A stretch of DNA of 64,000 nucleotides from Argopecten irradians (Eukaryota > Mollusca > Bivalvia > Pectinida > Pectinidae). Below the pieces are notes generated by a model, which was not told the DNA's origin, did not search any database, and saw only the letters and a list, made by a program, of their open reading frames with translations. Within the stretch, counting starts at the first letter, position 1. Each line of letters starts with the position of its first letter. Location of the stretch: the NCBI RefSeq assembly GCF_041381155.1, contig NC_091138.1, positions 34,837,604 to 34,901,603 of the forward strand, in the 5' to 3' direction. Positions 1 through 13,418 of the stretch are shown piece by piece. A program made the position numbers and the translations under genes.

Positions 1-80
1 CGAAAATAGAAACCTAGCGTAAAAGCTGTTACTATCGAGCTCCAGAAGTTCTTTCAGTACAGTTTCACAGAAGCAGCACA
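1..80 (+). promoter_or_regulatory. 5'UTR / start context of the caspase gene
   Basis: The caspase ATG is at 81. An in-frame TAG at 15-17 lies upstream with no ATG in frame between, which supports 81 as the start if this exon is the first. The context CACAATGAG is acceptable. The true transcription start and any further upstream exon would be outside the window. Confidence 0.45.
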
Positions 81-3000
81 ATGAGCAACAAAGGAGATGC
101 GAAGAAAGGTAATGCGTTACTTATTACTAGTTGAATGTACTTCATAAATGAGAAATAAAATGTAAATGTGATATTTTGAAAGTCACGTTTATGAAAAGTT
201 GATTTGGCTTAAATTAAACAAATGTCATCGATGAAATCATCAGTGAATTCCATGTTACATCCTGTGTATTTTCACCAACTACGTCTTTATTTCCAGTATG
301 CGATTATGCAATATGTTTGAATTGAAATGAAAAAGCTAATTAACCATTTTTGTTGCTACAAAAGACATGTAGGTTAACGCTACTCTACCGTGACACAAGT
401 TTATTTTTAACATGATAGAATTTGATCCGTGATGCAATTTTCTAAAAATAAGTTTTAAAGTATAATTTAGAAAAAAATATATGTTCTGGCTAATCTATTA
501 TGTGATAAGGCATGAATATTACTAATTGATTAAGGGTATCGGGTACATAAATTACATTTTTTTGTTCTTTGTTAAACTACTAATGTAATATGAATAATAT
601 TATTATGTCAACACATTTATTTTAATTAATATATTTAATATTTAAGTCTTATCAAACATCAATAGAACTCAGAAAATAACGCATTTACTATCCAGTAGTT
701 TCAGTTTGGCATGTAGCCATCATTGTTCATTCAGCTAAACTTTTTATATACGTGTACACTGTACACACATAGAGAATCTGTACTTCAGTTGTACATGTAT
801 GTAGCTTGGTAGTGTCTACCTGTTTATATCTCATTTGTATCTTTGTAATTGATCCGATAGTTGTAAAGTGGATACTTTTTGTTAGACACACTTGTCAGGA
901 TATTTTCTTGTTTTCTTTGTTTAGTAATCCTTACTTTGACCCAATTTAACCCCAGGCTAGATATACATCTACGTGTATCAGTATTATGTTAAACATGTAT
1001 CTGTTTATTAGATTTACGAGTAAAAATGGACTACCTTTATGTAATGTAGGTAATTGATACCACATATTCTTTCCACACAATACATTCTCAGTTTCTGTTT
1101 TTTGTACATGATACCTAGCTTAGAGCGTATGTAAATATTTTTCATAAATTATGATATTAAGAAAATACAAAAATCCCATGATCAAATTTGTACTACTTCA
1201 ATAACCATCTTATTACTGATGTTTGAAAACCAAATAAAACCAATTGAAACAAAATTTTCTAGCTAGCTGAAGTACAAAGAGGGAAAGATGCAATTGTAAT
1301 GTCAGTTGAAAAAATGTATGAGATAAAAGTTACAGATAATGATATTAAACTAGGACAGCTTTGTACTTCCTGAATAAAGATATGTTATCAATTAAACATT
1401 TTTGACATTCTTCAGGGTTCTCTCTAATTTTTTTAACAGAAGGTTGAAAATTAATAATAGGTGGTTGGGGGCTGCAGGCCCACCTGTTGCCAATACCTAT
1501 TTCTGACAAAAAATAGCTGGTCGTAGACAAGGAAATAGACGGCTGTTTTTGCCGGCAAACAGCTTTTAACGAGAACCATGCTCTTTGTATAAATAAAGGA
1601 TATATTTTTGAAAATCTTATGAACATGTACCTTGGTCTCCTATGACACTACTTTAATTAATATACAGTTGAAACTCGTTATCTTGAAATTCAACGGACCA
1701 ACGAAAATAATTTGTCTCATCTGGAATTTGACTCAAACGTAATGTCATTAGGTTTGATCAGAACGTGGTTTTTAACGGTCCTTATCTAATGACTATTACA
1801 ATCAAGTACATGCCTATTATCATGATTTTCCAACTAATAAGGTTTGTATCAAATCATTTTGGTTTTATGTTTTCAGATGTTTTGGATTTTTTTTTTAAAA
1901 ATAATTAAAAAAAACTTGAATTACGATAATATAATCGTCACGATAATATGCACCCTGATTTCCCGTAGATGGTATATACTGACTTCAGTGGTTCATACAA
2001 CAAACTTATACGGAATATAGTAGCTGAACAAATAAAAACAACATCTTTCCTATTTCAGAATTTAATGGTATTTCAAAATAATAACATAGCAAAATAAACA
2101 ATAGTTTTCACCTGCCGTAAGCAGACTACACACTCCGTTTACGGCTCTCACACACATGTTCACTCACACTGGTTAATATATAATTTACGGTAAATGAAAC
2201 GAAAGTAGATATCTTTAGCAACGAAGAAATACATTGTATGACTAAGAAACTAGTATATATGCAACGACTGGTTAAACATTTAACATTGTGGGTTTGTTAA
2301 ATTATTTTGCACTATCAAAATTCCATACAAGCCTTAGAAAACGCTTTCGTTTCTAATGATTCCTGAACAAACACGCTTCTGGTCATGATCAGCCATGAAA
2401 ATATTGAAAATATGGTTGTGTATGTAGTACATGTACTTTAATTGTTCACTCATTTTAGTTGTATACATATCATAAAACTTAGCTTGTATATTAGGTTTTT
2501 GTAGACGCAGGTTTTTGATGTCTTTGGCTATCAAATGTAGACAAAATTATTGATTTCAGATGGGGCTCGTGAATTTCAAACCTTTTTATAAGTACAATGG
2601 ACAGGAGTAATTAAAGCCCTGAGTACAAAGTAATCCCCCTGATTTGAGATATGTTTACTGTTTTGTGATATCACTTTCCTACCATATTGTACTTCGTTTT
2701 TAACAATAATTGATTGGGGATTATAATTATAGGGTCTTGTTTTGTTTATGCTACTTGTTTTAATTATTATCATTGCTTTTTAATTCAGACATTGCCTGGT
2801 TACATACTGGGGTACAAGCAAATATTCAATCAATATACTGTATTTGATCCGATAAGTGCCCCCATCCCTATAAGCGCCCCCTCCCTTTTTTCAGACCTCA
2901 ATTTCCTTTGTTCAGTTATCAAATGTCAAAGCTTTTAATGCTTGAATTTCTTCAGATGTGACAGATGCGAATCCTAATCCTGTGTCAGACACAGATGCTA

Positions 3001-6000
3001 GGTATGGAACTGGTTATGGAGGAATATCGTCAAAGGAAAAATTTAGAACGTAAGTCTATAGTATTATTTACCATCCTTGTGATCTAGTGGGTTTTTTTTA
3101 CCATTAGTTGTATTTAAATTATTGATAAATCATAATCACAATGAAATATTTCTGGCACAAGCATAAATGTTTTCCATAGGTTTAAAAAAGCAATTATTTA
3201 AGGACACATTAATATTATGACATGTTACAAGCTTATAGGCTAATGGAATGCTTGTACAGAAACTCAGTATATGTCCACTTTAAAATCCATTATCACTTAT
3301 TTGTTAAATGATCAAACATTCATAATTTAATCTATTTATTTATTTATTCTATGTTTCAATGGTAGTCCTGTCGCTAGAACGACCATATTAACAGAGGCAG
3401 AACTCAATAGTCCTTACTACAAAATGGACCACGCTAGACGTGGAAAAGCTGTCATCATCAATAACAAGGAATTCAGAGGCAACATGGGACTCGGCGACAG
3501 GAAGGGGACAGATGTGGATGCATCAGTCATGTACCAAAAACTCCAAGAACTTGACTTCGATGTGACACTCGAACACAATTTAACAGCTAAAAAGATGCAA
3601 GATATTTTAACTAATTGTAAGTTGGAGTTAGTTGTTATCATGGCTTAAGTGCTTATTGGTTTGTTTTATAAACATTCTATTAATAGCTAAGGTCATTTGA
3701 GGATATGCCAAGTTTAGGTGTTTATAATTACCTAGGAAAAGGTTATTGAACTTAGTTTACCTTCTATGTATCCAGCTTGGAGGAAGAGATAAAGTAAGAA
3801 AAAATTCTAAACTATTGCTGTGGCTGATGATAACCCAATACTAATTGGACATTGAAAATCTCAATATGTTTTCCATAGATGTATGTACAGTGGACCCTCG
3901 ATAATCCGGACGCCTTCGTTCCCAGCCTAAACCGTCCGGATTACGAGTTTTCCGGACTGCCGAATTCCGTGTTCTTAGTCAATTAAATTGGCACGTACGA
4001 GTTACTCCCCTTGACCTTGTAATCGATGATAGGCTTTTATGTAATATACGTGTATCATAATTAATACTTCGTTTGTTATGATTTATAGGTATTTTTATAT
4101 CATTACGTTAAAAATATTGAATAAACATATTTCTTCTTCAAAATACGAAACCTAAAGCAATTGTTAATTGTGTACTATGTATGCATATAGCTACGTATCC
4201 CACTCTTGATCTATCGTACGGCAAATTGTACATGAAGTACCTGGTAATTAGAATATTTTGATATTCTATCACAGATGTGTGTATATATATAAATAAGTAC
4301 CTGGTAATTCTGCTAAAGGGTTCAAGAGATATCTTGTACAGAAGTTTCTGTTTCAAAATAAATCAGCTTGACTATTGACTTTGACACCTATAGATGTCAT
4401 AATCTCATAATGTGAAGAATGCAATGATGTGTTGCTATGGTGTAAATATTCAGGTGTTCATAAGATACCAGAAGGTTTGTACAATGGTGATCCTATATAC
4501 ACTACCCTCCAAAAGCTCTGTTACACATGCAGTTTTACAAGTATACATATAGTACATAAATATGTAAACCTTTTTAATACAGGCATCAGTATATATTATT
4601 TATCAACTTATTTACGTTCTCAAACCCATTAATTGTTTTTCGGGAGTTTTCTTTAAATTACTAACAGAACTTTTGAAGGACAGTGTATATTGTATATTGT
4701 ATATACCCCCAGTAGAGGATCTTACACAAGTGACATATCAAATTATGAAACAAGTTTAATAATGTATTTAAAAACCACAAGTGTAAGATTCTAGTTATCA
4801 TACAACTAGTATTTATGGAAATATAGACAAAACTTTCAATTTTGTTTCTGTATAAGAGTGGCTGAAACAGGTTTGCATTTGATATTTCTATCTATACTGA
4901 AACAATAATACGACGTCATGTTTTGATTATGATGTCATTATTACCCGTAATGTCACAATAGTGTTACTATATGTGTATCTTAGATATTTATGACATGGTC
5001 GTATGACATGGCTGAACATGCCAGTTACATGAGAAATACACTTCCAACCCTAACGGAATGTATGGATATTACAACACAGATCATTTAGAACTAATTAAAT
5101 CATGATTTAAATTGTTGATTGTAAATATTTTATTTTACCAGTGTCGCTAGAAGATCACAATGACTGCGACTGTCTGTTTGTGGTTGTTCTGAGTCACGGT
5201 GAGGATGGAGTGGTGTTTGGGACCGAGGGGTCAGTGGAGGTCAAAAAATTGTTTGAACCTTTCAAGGGAAACAAATGCCCTAGTCTGGCAGGCAAGCCAA
5301 AAATATTTGCTATACAGGTGAGTTATTTGTGATATGTAAATCTGATCAGGAGATATATGAATAAGGTTATTGATTTTACTGCTAATCTATAAAAAAAATT
5401 GTCAATTCATATACGTGTTCATATATCATAAACTTTTGAAATTGCATATGAAATCAACTTCATATTAATTAATTTAGCAGATGTTGTTGTGAAATGAGTA
5501 AATGCACTTATGGTGGTTCTGTTGTATCCATTTGTGTGAATGTATATGTAGCAGGGTGCAGGATTTACAATAAATTTAATACCTGCCTCTGCCAGGGATC
5601 GAACTCGGGACCTCTGGATTACTAGTCTGACGCTCAACCGATCGAGCTAAAGAGAAGTTCTCTCTAGCCGAGCGATATATTGTGGCTAGTATTGACCAGG
5701 TTACATATATACAAGAATACTTATGGTAGAATGGTTTGTATTATTGGAAGATAGCTTGTTCAGATTACAAAATTTTAGTGATAATCAACTTACCTTAACC
5801 TCAGACTTTACAGGAGAAAGACTGATGATTGATTGAATACTTGTGATTCATCTTTGTAGGCGTGTAGAGGTTCCCAGTTTGATGATGGTGAGAATCTAAC
5901 AGTCACTGATGCAGAAGGAGTGATGGAAGTTGACCGTCCTGTTAGAACACAGTCCATCCCTGCTGAGGCCGATTTCCTTGTAGCCTACTCTGTTGTTCCT

Positions 6001-7877
6001 GGTAAGTTTGGTATTCAGTCTGTTTTTTGTGTTCAGTCTAGTGGTTAGTGCTGTGTGCATTCAGTCCATTTTTTGTGTTCAGTTTGGTGTTTAATCTGTT
6101 GTTTGTGTTCAGCCTAGTGGCCAGTGCTGTGTGAATTCAGTCTATAGTTTGTGTTCAATGTGGTGTTCAGTTTGTTGTTTGTGTTCAGTCTATATTTCAG
6201 TCTTTATTTGTAGTCAATAGTTTTAAGTCTTGTAGTCAATCTGTTGTTTGTGGTCAGTCTGTTTGTCTATCTGACGATCAATCTGTTGTTTGTGGTCAGT
6301 TTATTGGTCTGTCTGGTTGTCAGTCAGTTTAGTGGTCTGTCTTGTGGTCAGTCAGTTTAGTGGATCTGTTGTTTGTGGTCAGTTTAGTGGTCTGTTTTGT
6401 GGTCAGTCTGTTTGTGGTCAGTAGTGGTCTGTCTTGTGTTCAGTCAGTTTAGTGGATCTGTTGCTTGTGGTCAGTTTAGTGGTCTGTCTTGTGGTCAGTC
6501 TGTTGTTTGTGGTCAGTTAAGTGGTCTATCTGGTTGTCAGTCAGTTTAGTGGTCTGTCTGGTTGTCAGTCAGTTTAGTGGATCTGTTGCTTGTGGTCAGT
6601 TTAGTGGTCTGTCTGGTTGTCAGTCAATTTTGTGGATCTGTTGTTTGTGTTCAGTTAAGTGGTCTGTCTGGTGGTCAGTCTGTTGTTTGTGGTCAGTTAA
6701 GTGGTCTATCTGGTTGTCAGTCAGTTTAGTGGTCTGTCTGGTTGTCAGTCAGTTTAGTGGTCTGTTTGGTTGTCAGTCAGTTTAGTGGTCTGTCTTGTGG
6801 TCAGTCAGTTTAGTGGAACTGTTGTTTTTGATTAGTTTAGTTGTCAGTCTTGTGGTCAGTCAGTTTAATGGTCTGTCTGATTGTCAGTCAGTTAAGTGGT
6901 CAGTCTTGTGGTCAGTCAGTTTAGTGGTCTGTCTTGTGGTCAGTCAGTTTAGTGGAACTGTTGTTTTTGATTAGTTTAGTTGTCAGTCTTGTGGTCAGTC
7001 AGTTTAATGGTCTGTCTGATTGTCAGTCAGTTAAGTGGTCAGTCTTGTGGTCAGTCAGTTTAGTGGATCTGTTGTTTGTGGTTAGTTTAGTTGTCAGTCT
7101 TGTGGTCAGTCAGTTTAGTGGTCTGTCTTGTGGTCAGTCAGTTTAGTGGATCTGTTGTTTGTGGTTAGTTCAGATGTCTGTCTGGTTGTCAGTCAGTTTA
7201 GGGGTCTGTCTGGTTGTCAGTCAGTTAAGTGGTCAGTCTTGTGGTCATGCAGTCAGTTAAGTGGTCTGTCTTGTGGTCAGTCAGTTTAGTGGATCTGTTA
7301 ATTAACGTTGTTTGTGGTTAGTTTAGTGGTCTGACTGGTGGTCAGCCTGTTGGTCTGCCTTGTGGTCAGTCTGTTGTTTGTATAAGTCTTGTGTGTGTGT
7401 TCTGTCTAGTTAATTATTTCCAGGAAGTCTGGTGGTCAATTTGTTGTTAATCTAGTTCAGAAGTTGGTACCCAGTAATAATTTGTCAGTTTGTGGATTCT
7501 AATTTCTCTCCTAACATGTTTTTGTGATCGCTTTTGTTGATTTAAAAAGGAACATGATTGAGATTCAGTTGGTTGATTCATGCATTTAACAAAGATTGAA
7601 CTTTTTTAATGGTATTTATTCAGTAAATTTTTGTTTGACAGGATATTATTCATGGCGGAACTCCACCAACGGATCATGGTTTATTCAAGCTTTATCAAGT
7701 GCCTTGGAGGATAAGAAGTTACAAGACCTAGATTTCTTACGTCTGCTCACCGTAGTTAACCGCAAAGTTGCCTACCAATTCCAGTCACAGACATCTGACC
7801 CTCGTATGGCATTTAAAAAACAAATTCCTTGTATAACCTCAATGCTCACCAAGGAGATATATTTTACTCCCAAGTAA
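81..7877 (+). CDS. effector caspase, caspase-3/7 type (6 exons, 308 aa)
   Basis: Cysteine protease that cleaves after Asp in apoptosis. Exons: 81-108, 2956-3049, 3366-3616, 5142-5317, 5860-6001, 7642-7877; all introns are GT-AG and the phases agree, giving 308 aa ending at TAA 7875-7877. Residues 1-40 form a short polar prodomain with no CARD or DED. The large subunit has RGKAVIINNKEF, GDRKGTDVDA (Arg86, S1 pocket), LSHGEDG (catalytic His143) and QACRG (catalytic Cys185). Asp200 (TVTD/A) and Asp208 are candidate inter-subunit cleavage sites, at the place of IETD in caspase-3. The small subunit has PGYYSWRNS (Arg236), GSWFIQ and the terminal SMLTKEIYF. The motifs and length fit an active executioner; caspase-3, -6 and -7 orthology cannot be separated by eye. 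The cysteine motif is split by the exon 4/5 junction after Gln183. Confidence 0.95.
109..2955 (+). other. caspase intron 1
   Basis: A 2.8 kb AT-rich intron, GT donor at 109 and AG acceptor ending at 2955. Short ORFs on both strands have no recognisable similarity. A possible DNA-transposon end lies at 1665. Otherwise I see nothing in it. Confidence 0.7.
1665..1740 (+). mobile_element. possible pogo/Tigger-like transposon terminus
   Basis: The sequence begins CAGTTGAAACTCGTTATCTT after a TA, the style of pogo/Tigger-type terminal repeats (CAGT...CTCG.TAT), followed by text typical of such ends. No matching opposite end was found, so this may be a solo fragment in caspase intron 1. Confidence 0.3.
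3888..3990 (+). mobile_element. Tigger-like transposon terminus fragment
   Basis: CAGTGGACCCTCGATAATCC follows a TA and closely matches the usual start of Tigger/pogo terminal inverted repeats. A second internal copy of the CCGGATTA motif lies at about 3935-3960. The opposite end is not visible. It lies in caspase intron 3 (3617-5141), which otherwise shows nothing recognisable. Confidence 0.4.
5583..5660 (-). mobile_element. tRNA-derived SINE head / tRNA pseudogene
   Basis: On the - strand a tRNA-like A box (TAGCTCGATCGG, with paired GCTC/GAGC) and a perfect B box (GAGTTCGATCCC) are correctly spaced. The anticodon stem has mismatches, so this is not an intact tRNA gene. It lies in caspase intron 4. 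Confidence 0.55.
6040..7400 (+). repeat. GTCAGTCAGTTTAGTGG minisatellite in caspase intron 5
   Basis: About 1.3 kb of imperfect tandem repeats built from GGTCAGTCAGTTTAGTGG and TCTGTCTTGTGG / TCTGTTGTTTGTGG blocks, in higher-order arrangements (for example, nearly identical stretches around 6790-6910 and 6920-7050). It fills most of the intron between the Cys-motif exon and the last exon. Open frames across it are by-products of the repeat. Confidence 0.9.
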
Positions 7878-10870
7878 CTCTCTGTTTAAGTTTAGTTTTA
7901 AATGAAATGAGCAGGAAAACGGCTCTGCTCTAATAAGCATTGATAAGGATGGCTACATGATAAAGAATAGAAATTGAGAGATAAATATGTATGGAAATGA
8001 ACTGTTAGGTTATGTTTTTGGAAAATCACCATGGAAAGGTAGTATAAATACACTTTTCCTATGTTATATATATTGAATATTGTTTTAATTTTCAAATGTG
8101 GTATATTTGTTAAGGCTCATATTCCCTTGCTGATAACAACATATTTTATAGAAAACATATGCATCTGTTTTAGATATTTGTTAGTATGCTGTCAGATACT
8201 ATGTTGATGGTCACATGATAGTATAAAGACGAAAAGTTATCTGTTAAGGAAGATTGAAAAAAAAAATGTGAGAAATTCATGCTACTTGGTTTATAGATAT
8301 ATAGCCTTATGAGTGACAATCTAAAGATTTTCAAAATCTATATAATAAATATATATCATACCGTCTAATAAATGAGATGTGAATATCTTTTCTAAATAAG
8401 TTTTTTAAATATGATAACAAGCTGATTAAGTCAATATGATTGAATACATTAACAATATTAATGAGATTAGAACTAACGATTACCTCTGTTAATTAATTGT
8501 TAGTATCCTTTACATTATTACATTGATCGTAAAAATTAACCCCTGGAATGTCAAAGATGGTAGTAACATTCATCAGTATGTACGGAACAAACAAGAACAC
8601 ACACCCCCTTTCTTTACTATTTTAGCTGTTAAATATATCTTCAGCCTTTTGATATGTTTTGGTTTTTGTTTTCTTTATTATCTCTATTTTATTACTTTTT
8701 TCATTTTATATACATGTACCAGAAACATTGCTTGATATTACAAAGTCTTATGACCTTTCATTTGTCTGTATTTCATTATTTGCTAATTCACCAAATTTCT
8801 ACATATTATGGCAAACTAATCATATAGAAAACTTCCTGGCTTTAATTAGAAAGTTAACATATTGGAATATGAATTACTCTTCCTTGTGTAATGAGTATTT
8901 TCAATTTTCAAATTTCATACTCATTTCTCAGATTTGTTTTAAAAATTGCAAAAAGTCATGATTAAATTGAAGTTTTATTGGTGTGTATAATAAAGATGTA
9001 AAAGAGGATTCTGAGGATGGCTAATTATATTTTTTTTCTTCTTCAGAAAATTAGGTTGTTAAAATATTTCATGAAGGTAAATATTGTCAGTGTACACTGT
9101 ACATACATGTATTTGTCTCTATTTTGTTGATGTTTTCTTGTTCATGTTTATGAAATGAATATCTCTTTGTGTTGGTCTTTTATTTCACATTTTCTTAAGT
9201 GAAATATTTCAACAAATGTTCTAATTAAATGATTACCTCAACATTAGTAAATAATGTCACATAAGCCTATTCATATTGTTTGGATTTTTTCTACCTTTTC
9301 TAATTGTTTGATTTTAACAAAACATGTATGCTCTAAAAAATAAAATGATTATGGCATTATATATAGGTTCAGGTCATGATTTGATTGGTAATCAGTAATT
9401 TGGGTTATTTATATCATTGATGTTTCTTCACAAATACAGGAACAATGTATTACCGAATATTTTGTCCGAGGAAAAGTATGCAGTTCAATGGCCTTTGCAC
9501 CTATCCACTAGCATATAGCTCCAGCTGAGTTTGTATGTGATAAAAATAGATCTAATAATCAATTATGGCTATATACACCGGAGAATAGATACACAAGTGA
9601 TGTTCTTTATTGGTACTAGTCAAATCTGTTGAGGAAAGTCGAAATTGAGATGCTTCCAGTCTCTGCATTACACAGAGTTATCTGCCCTTGTAAGCTGGTA
9701 ATCACTTTATTGCTAGCCTACATCATAAACTTAAATCACAATCACCCCTTAAAACACAAGGGACCTCTTTTACTTCTCATGCTGGAATAGTTCATTATTG
9801 AATGATAGGGGTGAAGGAGGTCTTTATACTGCTTGTCAAGAGCAGACAACTCTGAACATGTTAAATATAGAATACAGATATGTATTTGAATATGACTAAG
9901 TTAGTTGTTCTTGTTATATTTTTCTCTCCTACATTCATGTTATATAATGATCAAGTTAAGATGTTCATTTCACTCACCGTTTTACTGGAATTTTTGTTTC
10001 ATTTGCAGTCAATCATATTAATTTTATGTCAATATATACGGTATATATTTATTCCCTGCTTTTTATATATGATTTAAGAACTTGCACTATGTAAAATAAT
10101 TGTTGTACATTATTACTATAGTAGCTTATTCAGCTCTTTAGTTTGTGTGAATGTATAATGATGAGTATTGTTACTGTAAATTCCATTGGAATGTTGTCCA
10201 CACTTTGCTTTATAAACTCCTAGCAGGTGAAAATGGGCCAAAATTACTGAAAACATAATGTAAGACCAGTACAATATAGTATATTATTTTGTTTCCTTTA
10301 TATTTCGTTGTTTGTTTTTATCTGTGCATATTTTGTAAGACAGTTGCCCTACTTGATTAAAAAAATGATGAAGGCAAAACAAAATTAATATCATAATTAT
10401 TTTTTATAAATTTTGAAGTAATTTACCAACAATTCTTTAAGAATTGGCTCTTACTTTATGTATAAACACAATTTCAAAATACTTCTGGTGACTTTAGAGT
10501 TTGCAAGTGCATGACTACAAACAAATCTCTGAATTCACTTGATTTTAGTTTTTGCAATAGGATACCTGTATACATTGTATGTCTAATATATTTTCAACAA
10601 CTACATTAGAGAGTCAGTACAGTTGTGTTTATGGCAATACATTCTAAGATAATTGTGTATAGATTACACTGCCTCCTCTTTATATACATTTGTATGTAAA
10701 TATTTTACTTCTTTACTGCAGCTCAGAGCTTCGATCAGGGTTACAATTTCAATGATGGAGAAACTATATATACTTTCAATCTCTTATTTACTATTGAATG
10801 TGTTCGTCCTTTGGTGATCGATATTACTTAAGTAAAATATTAAGATATGTCCATATGGATATCCATTATT
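7878..10870. other. caspase 3'UTR and intergenic sequence
   Basis: AT-rich sequence after the caspase stop. AATAAA-type signals occur near 8345 and 8985, either of which could end the caspase transcript. I see no coding exon with matching splice sites and no recognisable repeat here. Confidence 0.5.
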
Positions 10871-11169
10871 ATTATACCTCACTTTCATTTAGAATGTTCT
10901 GATTGGATTAAACTTGATCACATGACATTGAATAAGTTAGATGTTTCCCCCGGAATTGGAAGGCGAGGGAAATAACCCCAGGGAAATAACCCCCGAGGGA
11001 AATAACCCCAGGGAAATAACCCCCGAGGGAAATAACCCCAGGGAAATAACCCGTTGGAAGCTCCGCACGTGACCGGAAGTTGACGTCATCTGCAACGTCA
11101 ACCAACAATGGCAACGGTGTTGTTTATTTTAACAGAGATTTCTTTTAATTTTGTTCGGTATAATAAAAT

Positions 11170-11308
11170 AATTATGTCCCTATGTGTCGGGATACATCTA
11201 GAATTGTCTCCCTGAAAAGAGTTATTTTCTCTCGGGCTTCGCCCTCGAGAAAATAACTCTTTCCAGGGAGACAATTCTAGATGTATCCCTCCACAGAGGG
11301 CCATAATT
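11170..11308. repeat. large palindrome, unit A
   Basis: The inner 101 bp (11189-11289) is an almost perfect hairpin from GGGATACATCTAGAATTGTC to its complement, with a small TTC loop inside GGGCTTCGCCC. The palindrome continues outward with some mismatches to TAATTATG.../...CATAATTG. It is the terminal hairpin of the first foldback unit. Confidence 0.85.
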
Positions 11309-11671
11309 GTATATTATTATACCTCACTTTCATTTAGAATGTTCTGATTGGATTAAACTTGATCACATGACATTGAATAAGTTAGATGTTTCCCCCGGAA
11401 TTGGAAGGCGAGGGAAATAACCCCAGGGAAATAACCCCCGAGGGAAATAACCCAGGGAAATAACCCCTGAGGGAAATAACCCCAGGGAAATAACCCCTTG
11501 GAAGCTCCGCACGTGACCGGAAGTTGACGTCATCTGCAACGTCAACCAACAATGGCAACGGTGTTGTTTATTTTTTTGTAGCCCAACGAATTTAACAACG
11601 TTGTTGTTGGGAAATATCTTCATGGGTTCTTTTAACAGATATTTCTTTTAATTTTGTTCGGTATAATAAAA

Positions 11672-11811
11672 TAATTATGTCCCTATGTGTCGGGATACAT
11701 CTAGAATTGTCTCCCTGAAAAGAGTTATTTTCTCTCGGGCTTTGCCCTCGAGAAAATAACTCTTTCCAGGGAGACAATTCTAGATGTATCCCTCCACAGA
11801 GGGCCATAATT
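11672..11811. repeat. large palindrome, unit B
   Basis: Second copy of the same hairpin; inner part 11692-11792. It differs from unit A by the loop base (GGGCTTTGCCC), so the arms have stayed paired while a loop base changed. Confidence 0.85.
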
Positions 11812-12440
11812 GTATATTAGTATCTGCAGTGTTCCACGTTAAAAATATTGGTAGTAACACAGTTATCATGTCAGGTCAGTGTTACCTGAGAATGATACCC
11901 AACTGGATCATTTGTTAAAGTTGTCCTCTTCTCTGGTAAAGATAGTGATATATTGATGTTCATTTGATCAGAGCCAAAACTGAAAATGGAATGCTGAATA
12001 CTAATACTTCACATAAGTGCTGCTTGAACCAGAAGGTCTTTGCAATATATTTTGGACTTCTTCTCCTGAACTTTTGGAAATAAAACCTTTGTTGTATTAG
12101 AGCTTGATTTGATGTGGCTTAGAATGAATATCATTTATTTATGAAATAAAATATGTATCTGTTGATATTGTGTTGATTTATTAATTTAATTAATTAAAGC
12201 CAATGCCACGTCGTTACGGTATTGAACTAGCTGATTGAATGAAGGAAATTACTATATAGGTAGGCAGTTGATTTCGCAGGGATATTTTCACAATTTTGTG
12301 GGACATTTTACTACGATTATAAAATTTTACCTGCAAAATTTTGAAAACTGATTTATTTTATATTTGACCTCTTAATTTTGTTGCCATGTTTGACTTTGAG
12401 TAGCAATGGTAATTCAAATTGAAAATGAATTAGCAGAGTT

Positions 12441-12654
12441 GGGTTTTATTAGTTTAACGTCCTAGTAACAGTCTAGGGTCATGTAAGGGCGTGCCAGGTT
12501 TGTTGGTGGCGGAAAGCCGGGTACCCCGAGAAAAACTACCGACCAGCAGTCAGAGCCTGACAACTGCCCAACATGGGATTCAAACGCGCAACCCAAAGGT
12601 GGAGGGCTTGTAGTAATATGTCCAGACATCTTTAACCACTCGACCACTGCGGTC
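12441..12654 (-). mobile_element. tRNA-derived SINE, copy 1
   Basis: On the - strand it starts with a tRNA-like head (GTCGAGTGGTTAAAGATGTC, then a B-box-like GCGTTTGAATCCC), followed by a body with CTCGGGGTACCCGGCTTTCC and a tail of CATGACCCTAGACTGTTACT then TTAAACTAATAAAACCC. The same family recurs at 22145, 26367, 26740, 56675 and 59413. Confidence 0.8.
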
Positions 12655-13418
12655 CAAAATTGGCAGAAATGACTTTATCACATAATATATGGAACATTGA
12701 GAGTTTTAAATAAAATCCAACCGCTACAACCAAATATTTTTAATAAATCTAGATCCTTATGTCATATAGGATACCAATTAAATTATTGAACTTGGTGAAT
12801 AAATTTCATAATTATTTAGCAACAAGATTTTTTGGTGAAAATAGGCTAACAAGAATGAGAGAATTCTGGTGTGTGTGTTTTATTGCTGTCAATAGCACCT
12901 TAAACAATGGAATAAAATTTACTTTTGTATCTGGCAAGAACTAGGCTTGAGTTCCCATACCCCTGTGTTTCGTTTCGGAACTCTTTAGTCATAGAAACCA
13001 AAGACGGTCCACTGTTTACAAATGAATGCCTGAGCAACATCGACATGTTAAAAGTGTCCATACATTTTTCTTAGTGGTTAGGATCTATATAAAATGTAAC
13101 ATATTTATCATACAGAGTATAGACTAATGGAATCATATTCACAAACTTAACCGTGTGCGCACATTTGTAAATAATATCAACGCGCCAATATTTCAGGTAA
13201 GTGAAAACAATGAGGACTGTCAAAATTCGGATAACCGGTTACCGTTGTATATCGTGACACGGCGTTTTCTGTAAAAGTTCAGAAACGTATGCTAATAATA
13301 CACGATATACCTAATGTTTTTTTACGAAATTATTAGGTCATTGTTTGCAAATATGTTTTGCTTGTTTTTCAGTCAAACGAAGCCTGCCCGCGAGTAATTT
13401 TTAGACCAGATTCTAAAT

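Larger units (their letters stand above)
10871..11815. mobile_element. tandem pair of foldback (MITE-like) elements
   Basis: Two near-identical units in direct repeat: 10871-11315 and 11316-11815, period 445 bp. Each starts ATTATACCTCACTTTCATTT, carries short tandem copies of AGGGAAATAACCCC, and ends in a large hairpin followed by CCATAATTGTATATT. The second unit has an extra segment of about 56 bp near 11572-11632 that contains AACAACGTTGTT. There is no transposase, so it looks non-autonomous. Confidence 0.8.

Noticed and set aside
6489..7146. Open frames of 70-98 codons over the caspase intron 5 repeat
   Set aside because: They consist of repeated WSVSLVV-type text produced by the minisatellite, inside an intron with good splice sites.
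10908..11807. Minus-strand ORFs with repeated GVISLGGYFP text
   Set aside because: They arise from the AGGGAAATAACCCC repeats and hairpins of the foldback elements.
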